DNA from: Orientallactaga sibirica
Taxonomy: Eukaryota > Chordata > Mammalia > Rodentia > Dipodidae
Reading direction: 5' to 3'
NCBI GenBank assembly: GCA_036365145.1
Contig: JAEOAD010000018.1
Span: 13,622,501-13,686,500, forward strand
Length of the DNA stretch: 64,000 nt
Of this stretch, positions 12,555 through 24,658 are shown in pieces (position 1 is the stretch's first letter; the number at the start of each line of letters is the position of its first letter). Below the pieces are notes generated by a model. It did not search any database. It was given only the letters and a program-made list of their open reading frames with translations, and had not been told where the DNA came from. The position numbers were made by a program, and so were the translations under genes.

Positions 12555-12935
12555 GCTTTTTCAATTTATTTTATTTTTAATTGACACAGTGGTTTTACAT
12601 ATTTATAAGGTACAGTGTGATTTCTCAATATATGTATACTGATCAGATCAGAGTAATTGGCATATCTACCACAACAGACATATGTCATTTCTTTGTGTTG
12701 AGAATTTATAATCCCCCTACTAGCTATTTTGAAATATTCAATAAACTGCTGTTAAACACCATTATCCTACTTGCTACAGAACATTAAAATTTATTCCTTC
12801 TAACCAGTGACATTCCGTGTCTATTAAACTATACTTTCTTCAACCTTCTTCCCAGACACCCTTCTCAGCCTTAGTTACCAGTGTTCTTGTTCTGTTCTCT
12901 GCTTCTAACTCATTTTAATACATATACATGTTCTA
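12555..12935 (-). mobile_element. L1 3' UTR, antisense (old L1M/L1P-type)
   Basis: The run TATTTATAAGGTACAGTGTG, a TCAATATATGTATAC block, GATCAGAGTAATTGGCATAT, a CATTTCTTTGTGTTGAGAA block and TAGCTATTTTGAAATATTCA is the reverse complement of the classic 3' UTR of older LINE-1 families shared by placental mammals. Only the 3' end is present, as usual for 5'-truncated L1 insertions. Confidence 0.75.
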
Positions 12936-13084
12936 AGTGACAGCATACATTTGTACCACACACTGAGACTCACACATGTACTCACTCAATGCTACTGACT
13001 CAAATTCAAGAGTAGGGGAGACTCTCTAATGGTAGACTTTTACTGACTCATGCACATCACTCTTCCAGGCAGCTGTGATTAATT

Positions 13085-13395
13085 TCTCTTTAGAATTTCT
13101 TTCCATCAGCCAGATCAAATACTATCTCCTCCATGAGTCCTATCTTCTTAGGCCCAGCCCACTTTGTTCTATCCCTTATTTGTATTCATATAAGATCCAT
13201 AATAAATAAGATATTATTATTTGCTTCAGGTGAGTTATACTATCCAGGAAAGACTGAGTACCTGTGAGGAACTCTGATGAGCTATATCTCATTGTACCCT
13301 GGATAGACTAGGTTTCCAAAAATTTTAATTCTTTCTAACATTATTCACAATGCCAGGACTTTGAGGTTAATAAATATTTGTTTGTGTGATTCATT
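13085..13395 (+). mobile_element. L2 LINE 3'-end fragment
   Basis: CAGATCAAATACTATCTCCT followed by CCATGAGTCCTATCTTCTTA, and further on a TTAATAAATATTTGTTTGTG end, resemble the translated 3' end and terminal repeat of L2. It is diverged, with an unmatched middle. Confidence 0.5.
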
Positions 13396-13399
13396 TTCT

Positions 13400-13582
13400 A
13401 TGAGAGAGAGAATGAATTGGTGCACCAGGGCCTCTAACCAATACAATTGAAATCCAGATGCATGTGCCTTTTCATGTGCATGTGCAACCTTGTACATGTG
13501 TCACCTGGTGCTTATGGCTGATGTGGGATCTGGGAAATTGCAGGTAAGCACCTCAACTGCTAAGCCATCTCTCTAGTCCTGA
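13400..13582 (-). mobile_element. B2-superfamily (DIP-like) SINE, older subtype
   Basis: A GAGAGAGAATGAATTGGTGC tail side is followed by GAAATCCAGATGCATGTGCC, and the tRNA head reads TGCTAAGCCATCTCTCTAGT in reverse. It is more diverged than the copies with long target duplications. Confidence 0.82.
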
Positions 13583-14140
13583 TTCATTTTAATTAAGTAA
13601 AAATAATTGTTTATGATAAAACTATAGATTTAAAACGACGGAACCTATTTTGTACCAGAAAATGTTTTGTTTTGAAACAGCAAGTTTTTCATCAATGTGG
13701 AGTTTATGAAACTACATGGACAGAAATATCTTTTTGGGTGTTTAGGAAAAATAAAACCTGTCTTTGAGGAACTCACAGAAAGATGACTATAAATCACTAT
13801 TGCCTCTGGGTTGATCTCAGCTGGAGAAAGTGATGCATGTAAAGTTTGGGGCAATGTCAAAGCTAGGACACTGATAGAAGGAGAGAGCATGGTTATGTGC
13901 ACCCTGGTGAAAGGAGACTTTCTCCACTCCCACAATGGTGCTTAGTGTTGGTAGGGATTCAGTAAATATTTATTGAATTAATGTAGATAACATTTACAAA
14001 CATTGTGATTTCTTAGTCTGCAGACCACAGATACTCATGTCAAATTGTTTTCCTGAAAGGAATTATTTCCAGCAGAATGTAAAGCTTAAGATGATCTCTG
14101 GATACCCAGTTGGCCATAATTTTGGTATTAGGCACTGACA

Positions 14141-15720
14141 TGTCCTTTAGGTTACTTTAGGTGGCCAAATGACTCAATTTTAATACCAGTAAAGAAATTG
14201 CTTAAAATATGCCAGAATCAGGGTCTGTCTCTACATCACCTGGCAGATTCATATTTATTGCTTACATCATTTACCATTTGCCTGGAGAAAAGGCTTGGAT
14301 TGCTTGGAAGCTTGTAACAGGTGTAGTGTTTGTTCTTGTTTTTCCTAGTAGCAGATGGTGCTGAAATACGATCATCTCAGTGGGGCCATTACAGGATAAT
14401 GTGCAGGAATAAATAAGCCCAATGATAGGTCTTAGCTAAGACAGTGTGGGCATGGGGTCAGTCCAGCATTTGAAGATGGTGCAAATACAGTGAGGAGTTT
14501 TATCTATCAGCTCAGAAAGACCTTTTCAAACTTTATTTCTGCCTTTAAATTTTCCTCCATATAGAGCTTCTTTCCTGAAATCAACCAACCCACTTTTCAC
14601 TTGAATTATAGGTAATATATTAAAAGGGATCTAAATAAAAGGAAGTTGTTCCTGACAGCGCTTTGTACTAAAAGGGAGGAGGTAATTTTTCTTGGAGTTC
14701 CTCCTCAGCTGCCAGCAATTTCTGTTTTTATTTTAATGGATTTTCTAGGACCTGGTCTTTGATCTTGCCCTCTTAAAAACCAAAGAAGCAATGGAAGGTT
14801 AATGCCAGCAATTCTATCCTAATGTACCTCTGCTATTTTGAATGAAGGACATGGCATGAATATAATTTAACCTGGTATTGGACTGAGTGTAGGATTATTT
14901 TCTTTTGTCCAAGGGCAATTTTCATCTCTCCTCAGAAAAAAATTAACCTCCCAGGGTCTCAGTATATACATATGTACTTAAATATCTTCTCTATGTACTG
15001 CTATATTCTTCATATTCAAAAAACATATTTAAATTTGACAATGCCAGGGAATTCTTTCAGCCAGATGTAAGCTCCCCCTACCTCTCTTTGTTTAAATTTT
15101 ATTTCTTAACATTTCAGCCTCAGCAATGTTTGAAAATATTGTTCCTTTGACTTAATGCAATTTTTTCCACATGATTTATTTTTAGACTGTCCTGTCTTCT
15201 CTTCACTTTCTGACAACATTGTTTAGTTCATTTAGGGCTAAAATGCATAGAAAAAAAAAAGAATTACTATTTTAATATTCTGCCTGATTCTTTAGCACAG
15301 ATATATTCATTAGCAGGAGATGTTATCTAGTGCTTTGTTTAAATGCCATTCATCTTTTTTTTTTTTTTTAAGCAAAGAAAACCAAACCCAACCAACCAAA
15401 CAAAAAATCAGCTAAGAATTCTGTGATGTTTGTGGTAGTTCACAGATATGAGCTATTCAAATGTAACATTTCAGAAGGCATCCCAGTGTGCATGCATATA
15501 TGGAGTTATACATATAATTACACATCTAAAACTAGATTTATTTTCTTTTTTCTCAATACTATAATTTTTAGAGCTTTCTAAAATCTAATTATATGTCTGA
15601 ATCTAAGACCCTGTAGAAGTAGTTCAATTTCTATATTAAAAAAGCATAATATAAGCATTGAAAATATGGCTTTTATACAGTCAAACTTGACATTCACACA
15701 GCTGTTTTGAACTATGGTTA
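14141..15720. other. unique AT-rich block, possible conserved non-coding DNA
   Basis: About 1.6 kb contains no recognisable repeat other than short A/T runs (15241-15260, 15355-15370). It holds many homeodomain- and POU-like AT-rich words. The repeat-poor state in an otherwise repeat-dense window is what is seen; conservation is only suspected. Confidence 0.3.
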
Positions 15721-16879
15721 ACCTCTGCAGTGCAAACATCTGTGGGCCCAGAGGGTTAATTTTTAATTGCCTGCTATACCTGCATCCTAGGAATGAAAGA
15801 AGCATGCAGAAGAAAGAACAAAACCAGCCCGTCTTTGTGATGTCATGTGCATCCATCTCTAAATTTCAGTATGGAATATAAATGGAAACAAGAATTGAAG
15901 TGGAAAACAGAAGAGAAATCTATCTTAAACTGAGATTATTCCACTTTAAAGCTCTAAGTTCATTATGTCCAGTTTTTGTACTTTGTGAAACACCAGATGC
16001 AAGTATGGATGGTGATGAGGTATGTAGGGCTGAAGATTCTTAACAATTGCTAGATTGGAAGTAACCTTGTCCTATTTCATACTCAGTTTGACTAAGTTGC
16101 CAAACAGAAACAATGTTGAGAGCTTAAATAAACTGAGATGATGTGTGAGATCTGTTGCTCTAATTGAAACAGAGAAGCACTATTATATTGATCATGTATA
16201 CTAAGAGTTTATGCAATATAAACAGTACACTGTACAACTAAGGATCACATAAAAGAAAATTGTTGCTTTATTTGTACAAATTAATATAAATTTCTTTTAT
16301 CATTTACGATGTCTAATTAGTCTTACTTTCATTTTACAGGCAATATTTAATCATTGGGTTTTAAAATTTATCTTTTTTTAATATTGTCATCTTATCTTGA
16401 GTATAATTATCTTTCTTGTCTATCAGGAATAAATGTAAGCAGGAGTTACAACAAGATAAACATTGCTTAGAAACCATAATTTCTCCACTGTATTTGTCTA
16501 GTTAATAAAGGGAGGCATTTTATTTCCCCCTGGTGACCACTTGTACTTTGTTCAGTAATTAAGGAAGTAAGTCACTGCTCCTCAATTTTAGCCTTTCTAT
16601 AACCTCTGAAGATTTGATCAGGATGTCAGGGCCAGTTGTGGAATGATATTGGATAGTTACAGAAAATACTGAGATGAAATCCGAAAAGATTCTAATAGTA
16701 ACACCAAAACTGGTGTCAATAATTTTATCCACATTAGACGTGTCAAACTTATTCTTCCTAAGAGTAATATGCAGGTTTCTTTTTTGCATGTATATGTCAG
16801 ATTTTTCAGACCTTTATGGGCACAACAAAATAAACTTAAAAATGCATATTTTTTTTCTGTATAATCACTTAAAGGGGAA
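15721..16879. other. unique AT-rich DNA, nothing recognised
   Basis: No repeat family, exon or RNA gene was recognised. The open frames at 15578-15856 and 16559-16950 lie on both strands with no domain. Confidence 0.45.
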
Positions 16880-17110
16880 GCTGCATCTTTAGTGTTAAAT
16901 GGTGGTTTGAATCCTAATTCTACCCCAATTGTCTTCATGACCTTATGCATGGTATTTACTCTTTAAGCTTTTGCTTTCTCATATATAGATTGAGAATCAT
17001 GATATTGCTTACCTCATAGTATTAGTGTGAGGGTTAAATGAGGTAACGCATGTAAGGCACTATATTTAATACTTAAAGCATAAAAGAGTTCAATATACTT
17101 TTAATTGTTA
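16880..17110 (+). mobile_element. MIR SINE
   Basis: The order GGTGGTTTGAATCCTAATTC, TTCATGACCTTATGCATGG, TTACCTCATAGTATTAGTGT, AGGGTTAAATGAGGTAACGC and ATGTAAGGCACTATATTTAA follows the MIR core and 3' half closely. Confidence 0.7.
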
Positions 17111-17194
17111 ATATTGCTAGATTGCACTTTTATGTAATTACACACTGAACTATGAAGTTTTGCTGGATTTTGCATGAAGTTCATGAAATCATTC

Positions 17195-17530
17195 TACTGA
17201 CTTTTCACTTCACAGTTAGAAGCAATCCTTGTCAAGTACACTTTGTTTTTGCCTTAGTCTATTCAAGTTTCAAGTCTTCCCTACTCCCAGATGTTTCCTC
17301 TTCCTGGCAGTGTCTCCTCACTCTATTCCTTCCAGCTGGGACCCTTTATTCTAGATAGCAGGGAACTCTGAATCAACTTTGTCAAGACTTTGTTACTATA
17401 AATGTATTATAATTGTCAGTTTATAGGTCTTCCTTCCTAGAAGGTGAATTGTACCTAGTGTTTATCTTGGTGTCTCTACTTGCTTGTGTACATGTACTCA
17501 TAGAAAGAAATTAATAAAAGTTTATTGAAA
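17195..17530 (+). mobile_element. probable L2 3'-end fragment
   Basis: A TTTCCTCTTCCTGGCAGTG block, TAGAAGGTGAATTGTACCTA and a final AATTAATAAAAGTTTATTGA resemble the degenerate 3' portion of L2. The match is weak. Confidence 0.4.
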
Positions 17531-17544
17531 AATAAGTGATGTAT

Positions 17545-18885
17545 TAAATATTGACATCCCAATGACACTTTTTTCAAAACACAAAAATTCTAAAATTCAT
17601 ATGGAACATCAAAAAATTTTGAGTAGCTAAAACAAATTGAGAAAGAATAGAGGTCTTATATATTCTGATTTTAAAGCATTACTAAATAATGATAATAAAA
17701 ATAACATAGTACTGACATAAAAACAGATATGTATATCAGCAGAGTAGTAGAGAGATCCCGAGAATATACTCTTGTATTTATGATCTGATAATCTTTCTCA
17801 ATAGTGTTAAGGCCACTTAGTGAGGGAAAGAACAATATGTTCAACAAATAATACTAGGGAAACTAGATATTCCCATGAAAAGTACCAAAGGGGGGAAAGT
17901 CAATGTGACAATATCAGAGTTCAATTTTGCACATAAAAGGTCATAATCAACAGAATAAAGAGATAATCTAATGAATGGTAAAAAAAATATGCAAGTCATG
18001 ATTTAAGGAGTCCAGAACATGTAAACAATCCTTATAATTCAAGAACAAGAACCATAAAACCTGGTTAAAAGGAATAAAGTATTTGAACAGATATTTTTCT
18101 AAAGATAATAATAAATTACTAATAATCATCTGAAAAGATGTTCAACATTATCAATTTGTCAGGTAAATGCAAATCAAGGATATCACCTCATACCCATTAG
18201 GTGGACTTTCTCTTTCTCTTCTGATACATATGTTAGGTTATATATATTATACCCAAACATGTCCATGAGTTTTGGCAAGGATATAGTGGTGTTGGAATAT
18301 TTGTGGACTGTTAATGGGTTTAGAGAGGTACAATTGCTATCACATATAGTATGGAGGTTCTTCCCCAAATTAGAAATAGAATTGTCATAGGATATAGCAA
18401 TCCTACTTTTGGATAAACAATCAAAGAATATGATATCAGTATGGTTAAGAATAGCACTACTCCCATGTTCACAGAAACAGTGTTCACAATAGCTAAGGGG
18501 TGGAAGCAACTCAAAAGTCCATTGGCTGATAAGTGGATAAACATTATAAAAATTGTGAAAATGATTCAGCCTTAACAAGGAAGAAAATTCTATCACATGC
18601 TATAGCATGGTGAAATTCATGGATATCCTGCTAAGTGAAATAAGACAGTAACAAAAACACAAATGCAGTATGTGCCTGGTTATATGACATATCTAAAGTG
18701 GTCAAATCCATAGAAACAAATTAGAACAGTGTACTAGGAGCTGGAGGCAGGAGGAAGGGAAAGTTAGATGAGAATGTTCTGGTCATAATGTTTTCAACAA
18801 TGTGAACATACTTATCTGTACAACATAAAAGTGGCTAAGATGGTGAATTTTATAATGATTTTAACCACAATAAAATATGTGTTAT
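17545..18885 (+). mobile_element. LINE-1 3' end (old L1M-type), 5'-truncated
   Basis: The segment follows the 3' part of L1 ORF2 and the 3' UTR. Recognisable steps are TAAAATTCATATGGAACATC, ACATAGTACTGACATAAAAA, a GTTCAACATTATCAATTTGT block, GCAAATCAAGGATATCACCT, AACAGTGTTCACAATAGCTA and AATAAGACAGTAACAAAAAC, ending in an AATAAAA tail. All frames are broken. The antisense open frame at 18183-18596 is the reverse strand of this element and not a gene. Confidence 0.82.
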
Positions 18886-19206
18886 GCAGCATTTTAAAAT
18901 AATTACATGTCAGTTCATTTTCTCCTTCAGGATCCCATGAGGTGGGAATTTAGCTTGGTGGGAAAGAAAACTTCCTTAGAACTTTACATTTGATGACTAT
19001 TAATATATTGGCTTTCTAGTTGTTCAGACTAAGATGTAAAGAGAACAGTGGAAGCAGCATAAATGAGAAATTATCATCTGGAGAAAGCATAATTTACAGA
19101 AGTTTTTTGCTACTTACCAATTCCATATATGTGCAAATAAACCCCATGAAGAGCTTTATTACCCAAGGTGAAAATATGTCTACATACTTTACTCTGGTGA
19201 GGAAAG

Positions 19207-19208
<2 letters not shown>

Positions 19209-19250
<42 letters not shown>
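19209..19250 (+). repeat. (GT)21 microsatellite
   Basis: Twenty-one uninterrupted GT units. The Cys-Val run in the overlapping open frame is a translation of this repeat. Confidence 0.97.
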
Positions 19251-19253
<3 letters not shown>

Positions 19254-19580
19254 CCCTTGCACTTGTCTGTGGTGGGGTGCACTCATCTGCTGAGGCCTTA
19301 AGAGAATGACAGGTGTCCCACTCCATCTCCATTGCTCTTTGGCCTACTCTTAATTAAGCTAATCTCTTATGGATCCCAGAGGTTGCCATTTTTTCACTAG
19401 CCCCAGTGATTCTACAGTCTATGGTCCACTATAGGACTGGAGTTCAGATGTGGGTTTATGTGAATCCTGGGAATTGAACTCTACTTGGTCTCTCAGGTCA
19501 TGTCAGGACCTCAAGCTTGCACAGGAAATGCTCTTAGCCACCACATCAACCTGTCACCAATCGATTTCTCCAGCCCAGCT
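19251..19580 (-). mobile_element. probable B3-like SINE, diverged
   Basis: The GT run is followed by a body that ends GTGAATCCTGGGAATTGAAC, TCAGGACCTCAAGCTTGCAC and AGCCACCACATCAACC. This resembles the reverse complement of the B3 head. The middle is poorly matched. Confidence 0.5.
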
Positions 19581-20595
19581 GTGAGGTTTTACTGGTTTTC
19601 ACATGAACATCTCAGGTTCAGAGGGGTGATGTACTTGTGCAGGATTGCATACAGTCCTGTATTCAGATTGAGTCAAATCAAGGTTCACATGATTCCACAC
19701 TGTCTATGTACAGTGTTGTCAAGGTTGAAGTTAACACCTCACCTGTTCCGTTCCCAGACCCCCCAGGGCTTTATCTGAGGAACCCAGATATGGTTGCAGG
19801 ATTGCTGCTTCTAGTTGGTGTGGAGACATCAGCAGGGAGCAAGAGCTGTGCAGCACAAAGGAGCAACAAAGAAGGATGCTGCCAGGAGTGCAGATCGGCA
19901 AAGGCATAGACATGCCTGGAATAAATCAGTAAAATGTTATATTCTCTTTTTGCCCCAAAATAGATGATATATTTAGTATGCTATTGTGTGTTTATGTAGA
20001 TGTGTTTGAATTCATGCCTGTGTGGGTGCAGCAATCTTTCTCTTCAGATTCATACACAATACTGTTGATTTAGTTGATAGATTTAGCAAAAATTCTGAAA
20101 CTAAAAAGCATATGTCATATCATTTGCCACGAGTCATGTTTCTATCTTATTACCTAAATTTAAAACCTTTAATGTATATCATTAGAAGTTTTTTTTTTAA
20201 TGTTACTTTCCAAAAGAAATTGAAAACAGAAAGTGGAAGGGAGAACAAGTTTGCACAAAGGTGGGGATATGTCTCATCTCTTCTCCTCAATCCCACCATT
20301 TTGCAGGTGATTGTGATTTGGCTGTGGTAGCAAATAAATCTATTTCAATAATTGTATTGAATCCTAAAACTATAATTATATTCCTTTATATAATTTTATT
20401 GAAAAGAGTAGTTTTCCTACTCCTATCAAATAATTGTGTGGTAAAAATGTATAGAACATTGGTGGAGGATAGGGTGTCAAATCATTGGCCAGTTCAGGGA
20501 TAAAATGGGACTGTTTTGGAAACTAAAAGAATGAAAAGAGCTCTGCCTAAGTGGTGACTTTGAGCACATGGGCCCCTTAAACATTTCTTCTCGTT
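19581..20595. other. unique AT-rich DNA, nothing recognised
   Basis: No repeat family or exon could be supported. Frames at 19637-20503 have no domain and overlap each other. Confidence 0.45.
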
Positions 20596-20618
20596 TTTTT
20601 TTTTTTTTTTTGAGAGAG

Positions 20619-20657
<39 letters not shown>

Positions 20658-20850
20658 GAGAGATAGAGATGGGAGCGCCAGCAGCTGCTCAGCTGCCGTG
20701 AACGAAATCCAGATGTGTCTGTCCCCTTGTGGTCAAGTGTGGCATTGAGTCACTTTGCATCTGGCTAAACGTGGGACCTGGAGATTGGAACCAGCGTTCT
20801 TAGGCTTAGGAGGCAGGCACCTTAACTGCTAAGCCATCTCTCCATCCCTT
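20596..20850 (-). mobile_element. B2-superfamily (DIP-like) SINE, subtype A, full length
   Basis: The left side is a poly-T and (GA)n tail. The body reads CAGCAGCTGCTCAGCTGCCG, CCCCTTGTGGTCAAGTGTGG and GTGGGACCTGGAGATTGGAA. The reversed tRNA head reads GCTAAGCCATCTCTCCATCC. It is close to the copies at 3252 and 23367 in the opposite orientation. Confidence 0.92.
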
Positions 20851-21034
20851 TTCTCTTTTCTTAAAGAACACCTTCACCTACAACCTGCAACAATGGCCCC
20901 AGCTACAAACCTGAACATAAACTTTGTGTCCTCTTGGCTTTCCAACTGCACTACATAATCCACAACATCTATACCTGCTTTTTAAATATGCCTGGATTCT
21001 GTTCATGTCCTTACCTCTGTCTCTTTATCTTCTA

Positions 21035-21365
21035 TTACTATGGACTGAATTGTGTTCCCTTAAGAAACACATGCAGAAGCTTTAACTCCCATGTGACTGT
21101 TTTTGAGAGTCCATGCCTTTAAGAAGTTGTGCTGTCTGAAGTGAGATGTATGGGTGGCTCTGATCCAGTGGATCTGCCACCTTTATAAAAAGACACAACC
21201 CCTACCTTTCTCTGTGTGGGAAACAGCAGAAAAGTGGCCATCCACAAGCCAGGAAGAGTGCTCACAAAAACACCACCATGCTGACATCCTGATTGTGAAC
21301 TTCTAGCCTTCAGGACTGTGAGGACAGTTTTGGTAAGTCAACCTTGACATATAGTGTTTTGCTAT
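21035..21365 (+). mobile_element. MLT1-type MaLR LTR
   Basis: It starts TATGGACTGAATTGTGTTCC. It continues with a CCATGTGACTGTTTTTGAGA block, CCTTTATAAAAAGACACAAC, AAGTGGCCATCCACAAGCCA and CTGATTGTGAACTTCTAGCC, then a TTCAGGACTGTGAGGACAG block. This is the order of the old MLT1 LTRs shared by placental mammals. No interior is attached. Confidence 0.78.
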
Positions 21366-21741
21366 ATCAATGACATCTTGAGCCAATTGCTACAATTATC
21401 TGAGCTCAAATCATCACCTAGATTACTAAATGAATTCACTACTTGTTTCCTTATTTCTAATATTTTGCTCATTTCATTTTCAATAATGAATCACTAATGC
21501 CCTGTTTAAAAATTTACTTAACAAGAAATGTAAAAATGTACATAAAAGACCTATACATTAAGGTAAGATCAGCTCTCTTTATCACAGTCCCAAATGTAGA
21601 ACAATTACATTATGCATTATTAACAGGTGAATGGACATATTAATATAATGGAATACTTTATAGCAATAAAGAGAAAATAGTAAGAAATTTGAGTCTAGGA
21701 GGATGACTATAGGTTACAATGATTTATTATATATTTTTGCT

Positions 21742-21933
21742 TTTTTTTAATTTGAGAGAGAGAATGAGCATGCCAGTGGCCTCTCAGAAGTTGTGAATGA
21801 ACTCCAGACACGTGCACCCCCTTGTGTGCATGTGCAACATTGCATCATTTTTGTGTCTTGCATCATCAAGTGGGACCTGGAGAATCACTTTGCAGGCAGG
21901 TGCCTTAACTGCTAAGCCATTTCTCCAGCCCTA
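21742..21933 (-). mobile_element. B2-superfamily (DIP-like) SINE, subtype B
   Basis: A T-rich and GAGAGAGA tail is followed by a body with TGAACTCCAGACACGTGCAC and a reversed tRNA head TGCTAAGCCATTTCTCCAGC. It lacks the CCTAAGAACGC block of subtype A. Confidence 0.87.
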
Positions 21934-22735
21934 TTTTTGCTTTTTTCTCTTTGCATTTTTAATATTTTCATAAGTTTATATGAAGTATAGATATGGTGCA
22001 TTTTGATAAAAGTTGCCCAAACTACCCTAATTTTTCCTCCTTTCCTTCCCATGAAAACCCTACTTCTCATTAGATGCCCATCCCACTTTCATGCATTGTT
22101 TGTTTGTTTGTTTTGACTCACTGAGTTAAATTAGGGTTGCTAACATGATAATGGATGGGAGATTATGTACTAGAGAGTGGGTAACCCACCAGTAGCCACC
22201 CAACTAAAGGACATGACTCCCTTTTACCAGTTATCAGCTATTGCCACCATTTGTTATGGGAGATGTGGGACCTCATGGACCCTTTCCTCATTTATGATCA
22301 AGTATTGGTAGGCTCAGTCAGGTGAAGGAAACCACATCTGATGTGCACTCATGAGTATAACGGCAGACCAGAAGACAGCATTCATTAGTCTCACTTCCTA
22401 TCCTCCTGTTCTTACATTCTTTCCACCCCTCTTCCATGATGTTCCAAGTGCCTTGAAAAGTGTGGCTTAAATGTCATGTTTAGGGCTGAACACACACAAG
22501 TCACCTAATTTTGGTGACTTTGCTAGTTATGCATCTCTATTAATCTCTGTCTTTGTGTAAAGACTCTTCTGTGTTCAAGGCTGCAAGCAGAACCAATCTA
22601 TAGGAACAAGCATAGATATTTAGAAGGCCAATTTTTATATATTTTATAAATAACCAGAGGTGAGTTTGATGGCTTCCAACACAAAGAAAACAAGTGTTTA
22701 AGGAGATGCAAATGCCTGATTTGATCATTGCACAT

Positions 22736-22738
<3 letters not shown>
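21934..22738. other. unique DNA, nothing recognised
   Basis: A TTTG run lies at about 22108-22125. No exon, RNA gene or clear dispersed repeat was recognised. Confidence 0.4.

Positions 22739-22782
<44 letters not shown>
22739..22782 (+). repeat. (AC)22 microsatellite
   Basis: Twenty-two uninterrupted AC units. The Cys-Val antisense frame at 22598-22813 is a translation of it. Confidence 0.97.
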
Positions 22783-22784
<2 letters not shown>

Positions 22785-22943
22785 ATTGCACTGCAAATCT
22801 TAAGTAGGGACAATTATTGTATGATAGTGGGAAAGACATGGAGATGCCATAAATATGTTAAATTATATTTAATTAGGATAAATCAATAGGAAAGGAAAAA
22901 TAACTGATATAGCTGTATAGATTAATCTAAAACTATTATTCTA

Positions 22944-23026
22944 GGCCTGGGGATGTAGCTCAGTGATAGAGCATTTGTCTAGCATATTCAAAGATTTGGG
23001 TTCAATTCCCAGCACTGCAAAAAAAC
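22944..23026 (+). mobile_element. ID SINE (tRNA-Ala/BC1-related)
   Basis: GGCCTGGGGATGTAGCTCAG, then TGATAGAGCATTTGTC, then B box GGTTCAATTCC at 22999-23009, and a CAGCACTGC end with an A7 run. This is the short ID element of rodents, derived from tRNA-Ala or BC1 RNA. The tRNA-like look does not mean a functional tRNA, because the acceptor stem and 3' half are absent. Confidence 0.9.
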
Positions 23027-23366
23027 ATATAGAATATAGCTCCAAGGAGAATATTTTATATTATTCAGTTTATGAAATATAAAATAGGCAAAACTAAGAT
23101 TAGTGTTAAAATGAGAGCAGTAGTTGTAGTTGTAGTAGTAGTTGGTGATTATAAAAGATATAAGGGCCATCATTGGGGGTAGAGGGAGTGGTTTTATATT
23201 GATTGGAGTGGTGAATGCATAGGCATGCATAGTTATTAAACCACATCTGTATACATCACATTTATACATTTTACTAAATTGAAACTATATGTTGATTTAG
23301 AGCGGTCATGCAATAGTTGCTAATGAACTAAACATACTTTGTCTTAGATACAAAAGTTATCAACAA

Positions 23367-23606
23367 GGCTGGAGAGATGGCTTAGTGGTTAAGGCGTCTG
23401 CCTGATAAGCCTAAGAACACTGTTTCCAATCTCTAGGTCCCACGTTTAGCCAGATGCAGTGACACAAGGGCACAATGCCTCACTTGCCCACAAGGGGGCG
23501 CACACACCTGGAGTTCGTTCACAGCAGCTGAGAGGCAGCTGGTGTGCCCGTTCTCTATCTATCTTCCTCTCCCTTTCCCTCTGTCTCGCTCTCTCTCTCA
23601 AAAAAA
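23367..23606 (+). mobile_element. B2-superfamily (DIP-like) SINE, subtype A, full length
   Basis: The head is GGCTGGAGAGATGGCTTAG, with the CCTAAGAACACTG block, CACAAGGGGGCGCACACACC and a TC-rich then A10 tail. It has a 14-bp target duplication with one mismatch (AAAGTTATCAACAA at 23353-23366 and AAAGTTGTCAACAA at 23607-23620), so it is a fairly recent insertion. Confidence 0.93.
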
Positions 23607-23620
23607 AAAGTTGTCAACAA

Positions 23621-24306
23621 CTTTAACCTTTTTATTAATTTGGTTATAAATGTCAATATGCTCAGAGAAGTTAATATTTCAGTGTGATCTTTCAATGGTC
23701 AGCATATTTATAAGATCTGATTTGATCCTACTACTGCTGCCTCCCTAGCATCCTGAATGCCTTGTTTCATTTCTAGTCTGTTTCTCTTTTGTAAGGTTCC
23801 TATCAGGTTCCAAGAACTATACATTAAGTACATTCTCCCTGAGAATCAGTGCTGAGCCCAGTGGCACTTGGTTGGAGTCCAGTTGCATATTTCTGTTTGA
23901 GATTACCAGCTCTCCCTGCCCCTAGCCTTTCCTCAGGCTTGCATAGTGTAGTCATACCCTTCAAATCTGTGACCTTACTTGTATGTTTACAATCATTTGA
24001 GTGACTTTTTTTCTGTTAGTATAGCTGGAATAACCTTTTACTATTGTCAGCTAAAGAACACAGTGAATCTGCCAATGGCATACCATTCTCTTGTCCTGGA
24101 TATTTATGCTGGGCTTTCCAGAAGCAGGCCCTGGGCAAGGATGTAAACACAAGAAGCTGCTTTTGGATGTGATTCCAGGAAAGCCTGGTAGGGGAATGGA
24201 GAAGCCAGGTTGAACTGGTTTGCACATTGATGAGTGGGGATGCTGGAAACTAGGCTCTGATGCCGTAAAAGTGGATTACCTGAGGGATGCTTCTTATTAT
24301 ATTTTT
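23621..24306. other. unique DNA, nothing recognised
   Basis: No supported exon, RNA gene or repeat. Confidence 0.4.
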
Positions 24307-24658
24307 AATTGTTTGTGTGTGTGTGTATGATGTGTGCATGCTCATGTGTGAGTGCTGGAACACACATGCCAGTGTGCACATTTAGAGATCAGAGGAGAAC
24401 CCCAAACATTGGTACTTGTCTTCCACCTTGTTTAAGACAGAGCTTGTCACAGTTCCCTGCTGCAAGTGTCAGACCCTAGACTTACCTGAGTTTCTAGTCT
24501 TCACCTGTCTCTGCCTCCCATCGCATTGTCTTTGGAGAAGTGGGATTATCCATGCTCACTGCTGCATCCAGCATTATGTGGGTCCAGAGAATCTAAACTC
24601 AGACTGTTACACTTGCACAGCAAGTGCTTTTCCCACTGAGCAATGTGCCCAGCCCCTT
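24307..24658 (-). mobile_element. B3-like SINE with TG tail
   Basis: TTTGTGTGTGTGTGTATGAT is followed by an ATCAGAGGAGAACCCCAAAC block, a TTGTTTAAGACAGAGCTTGT block, GAAGTGGGATTATCCATGCT and an end with CACAGCAAGTGCTTTTCCCA and CTGAGCAATGTGCCCAGCCC. This is the reverse complement of a B3-type element. Confidence 0.65.

Noticed and set aside
18183..18596. 137-codon antisense frame
   Set aside because: It is the reverse strand of a sense LINE-1 3' end; no domain, and AT-rich chance frames are common there.
22944..23026. possible tRNA gene
   Set aside because: It is an ID SINE: A and B boxes only, no full cloverleaf, A-rich tail. The same applies to 58042-58106.
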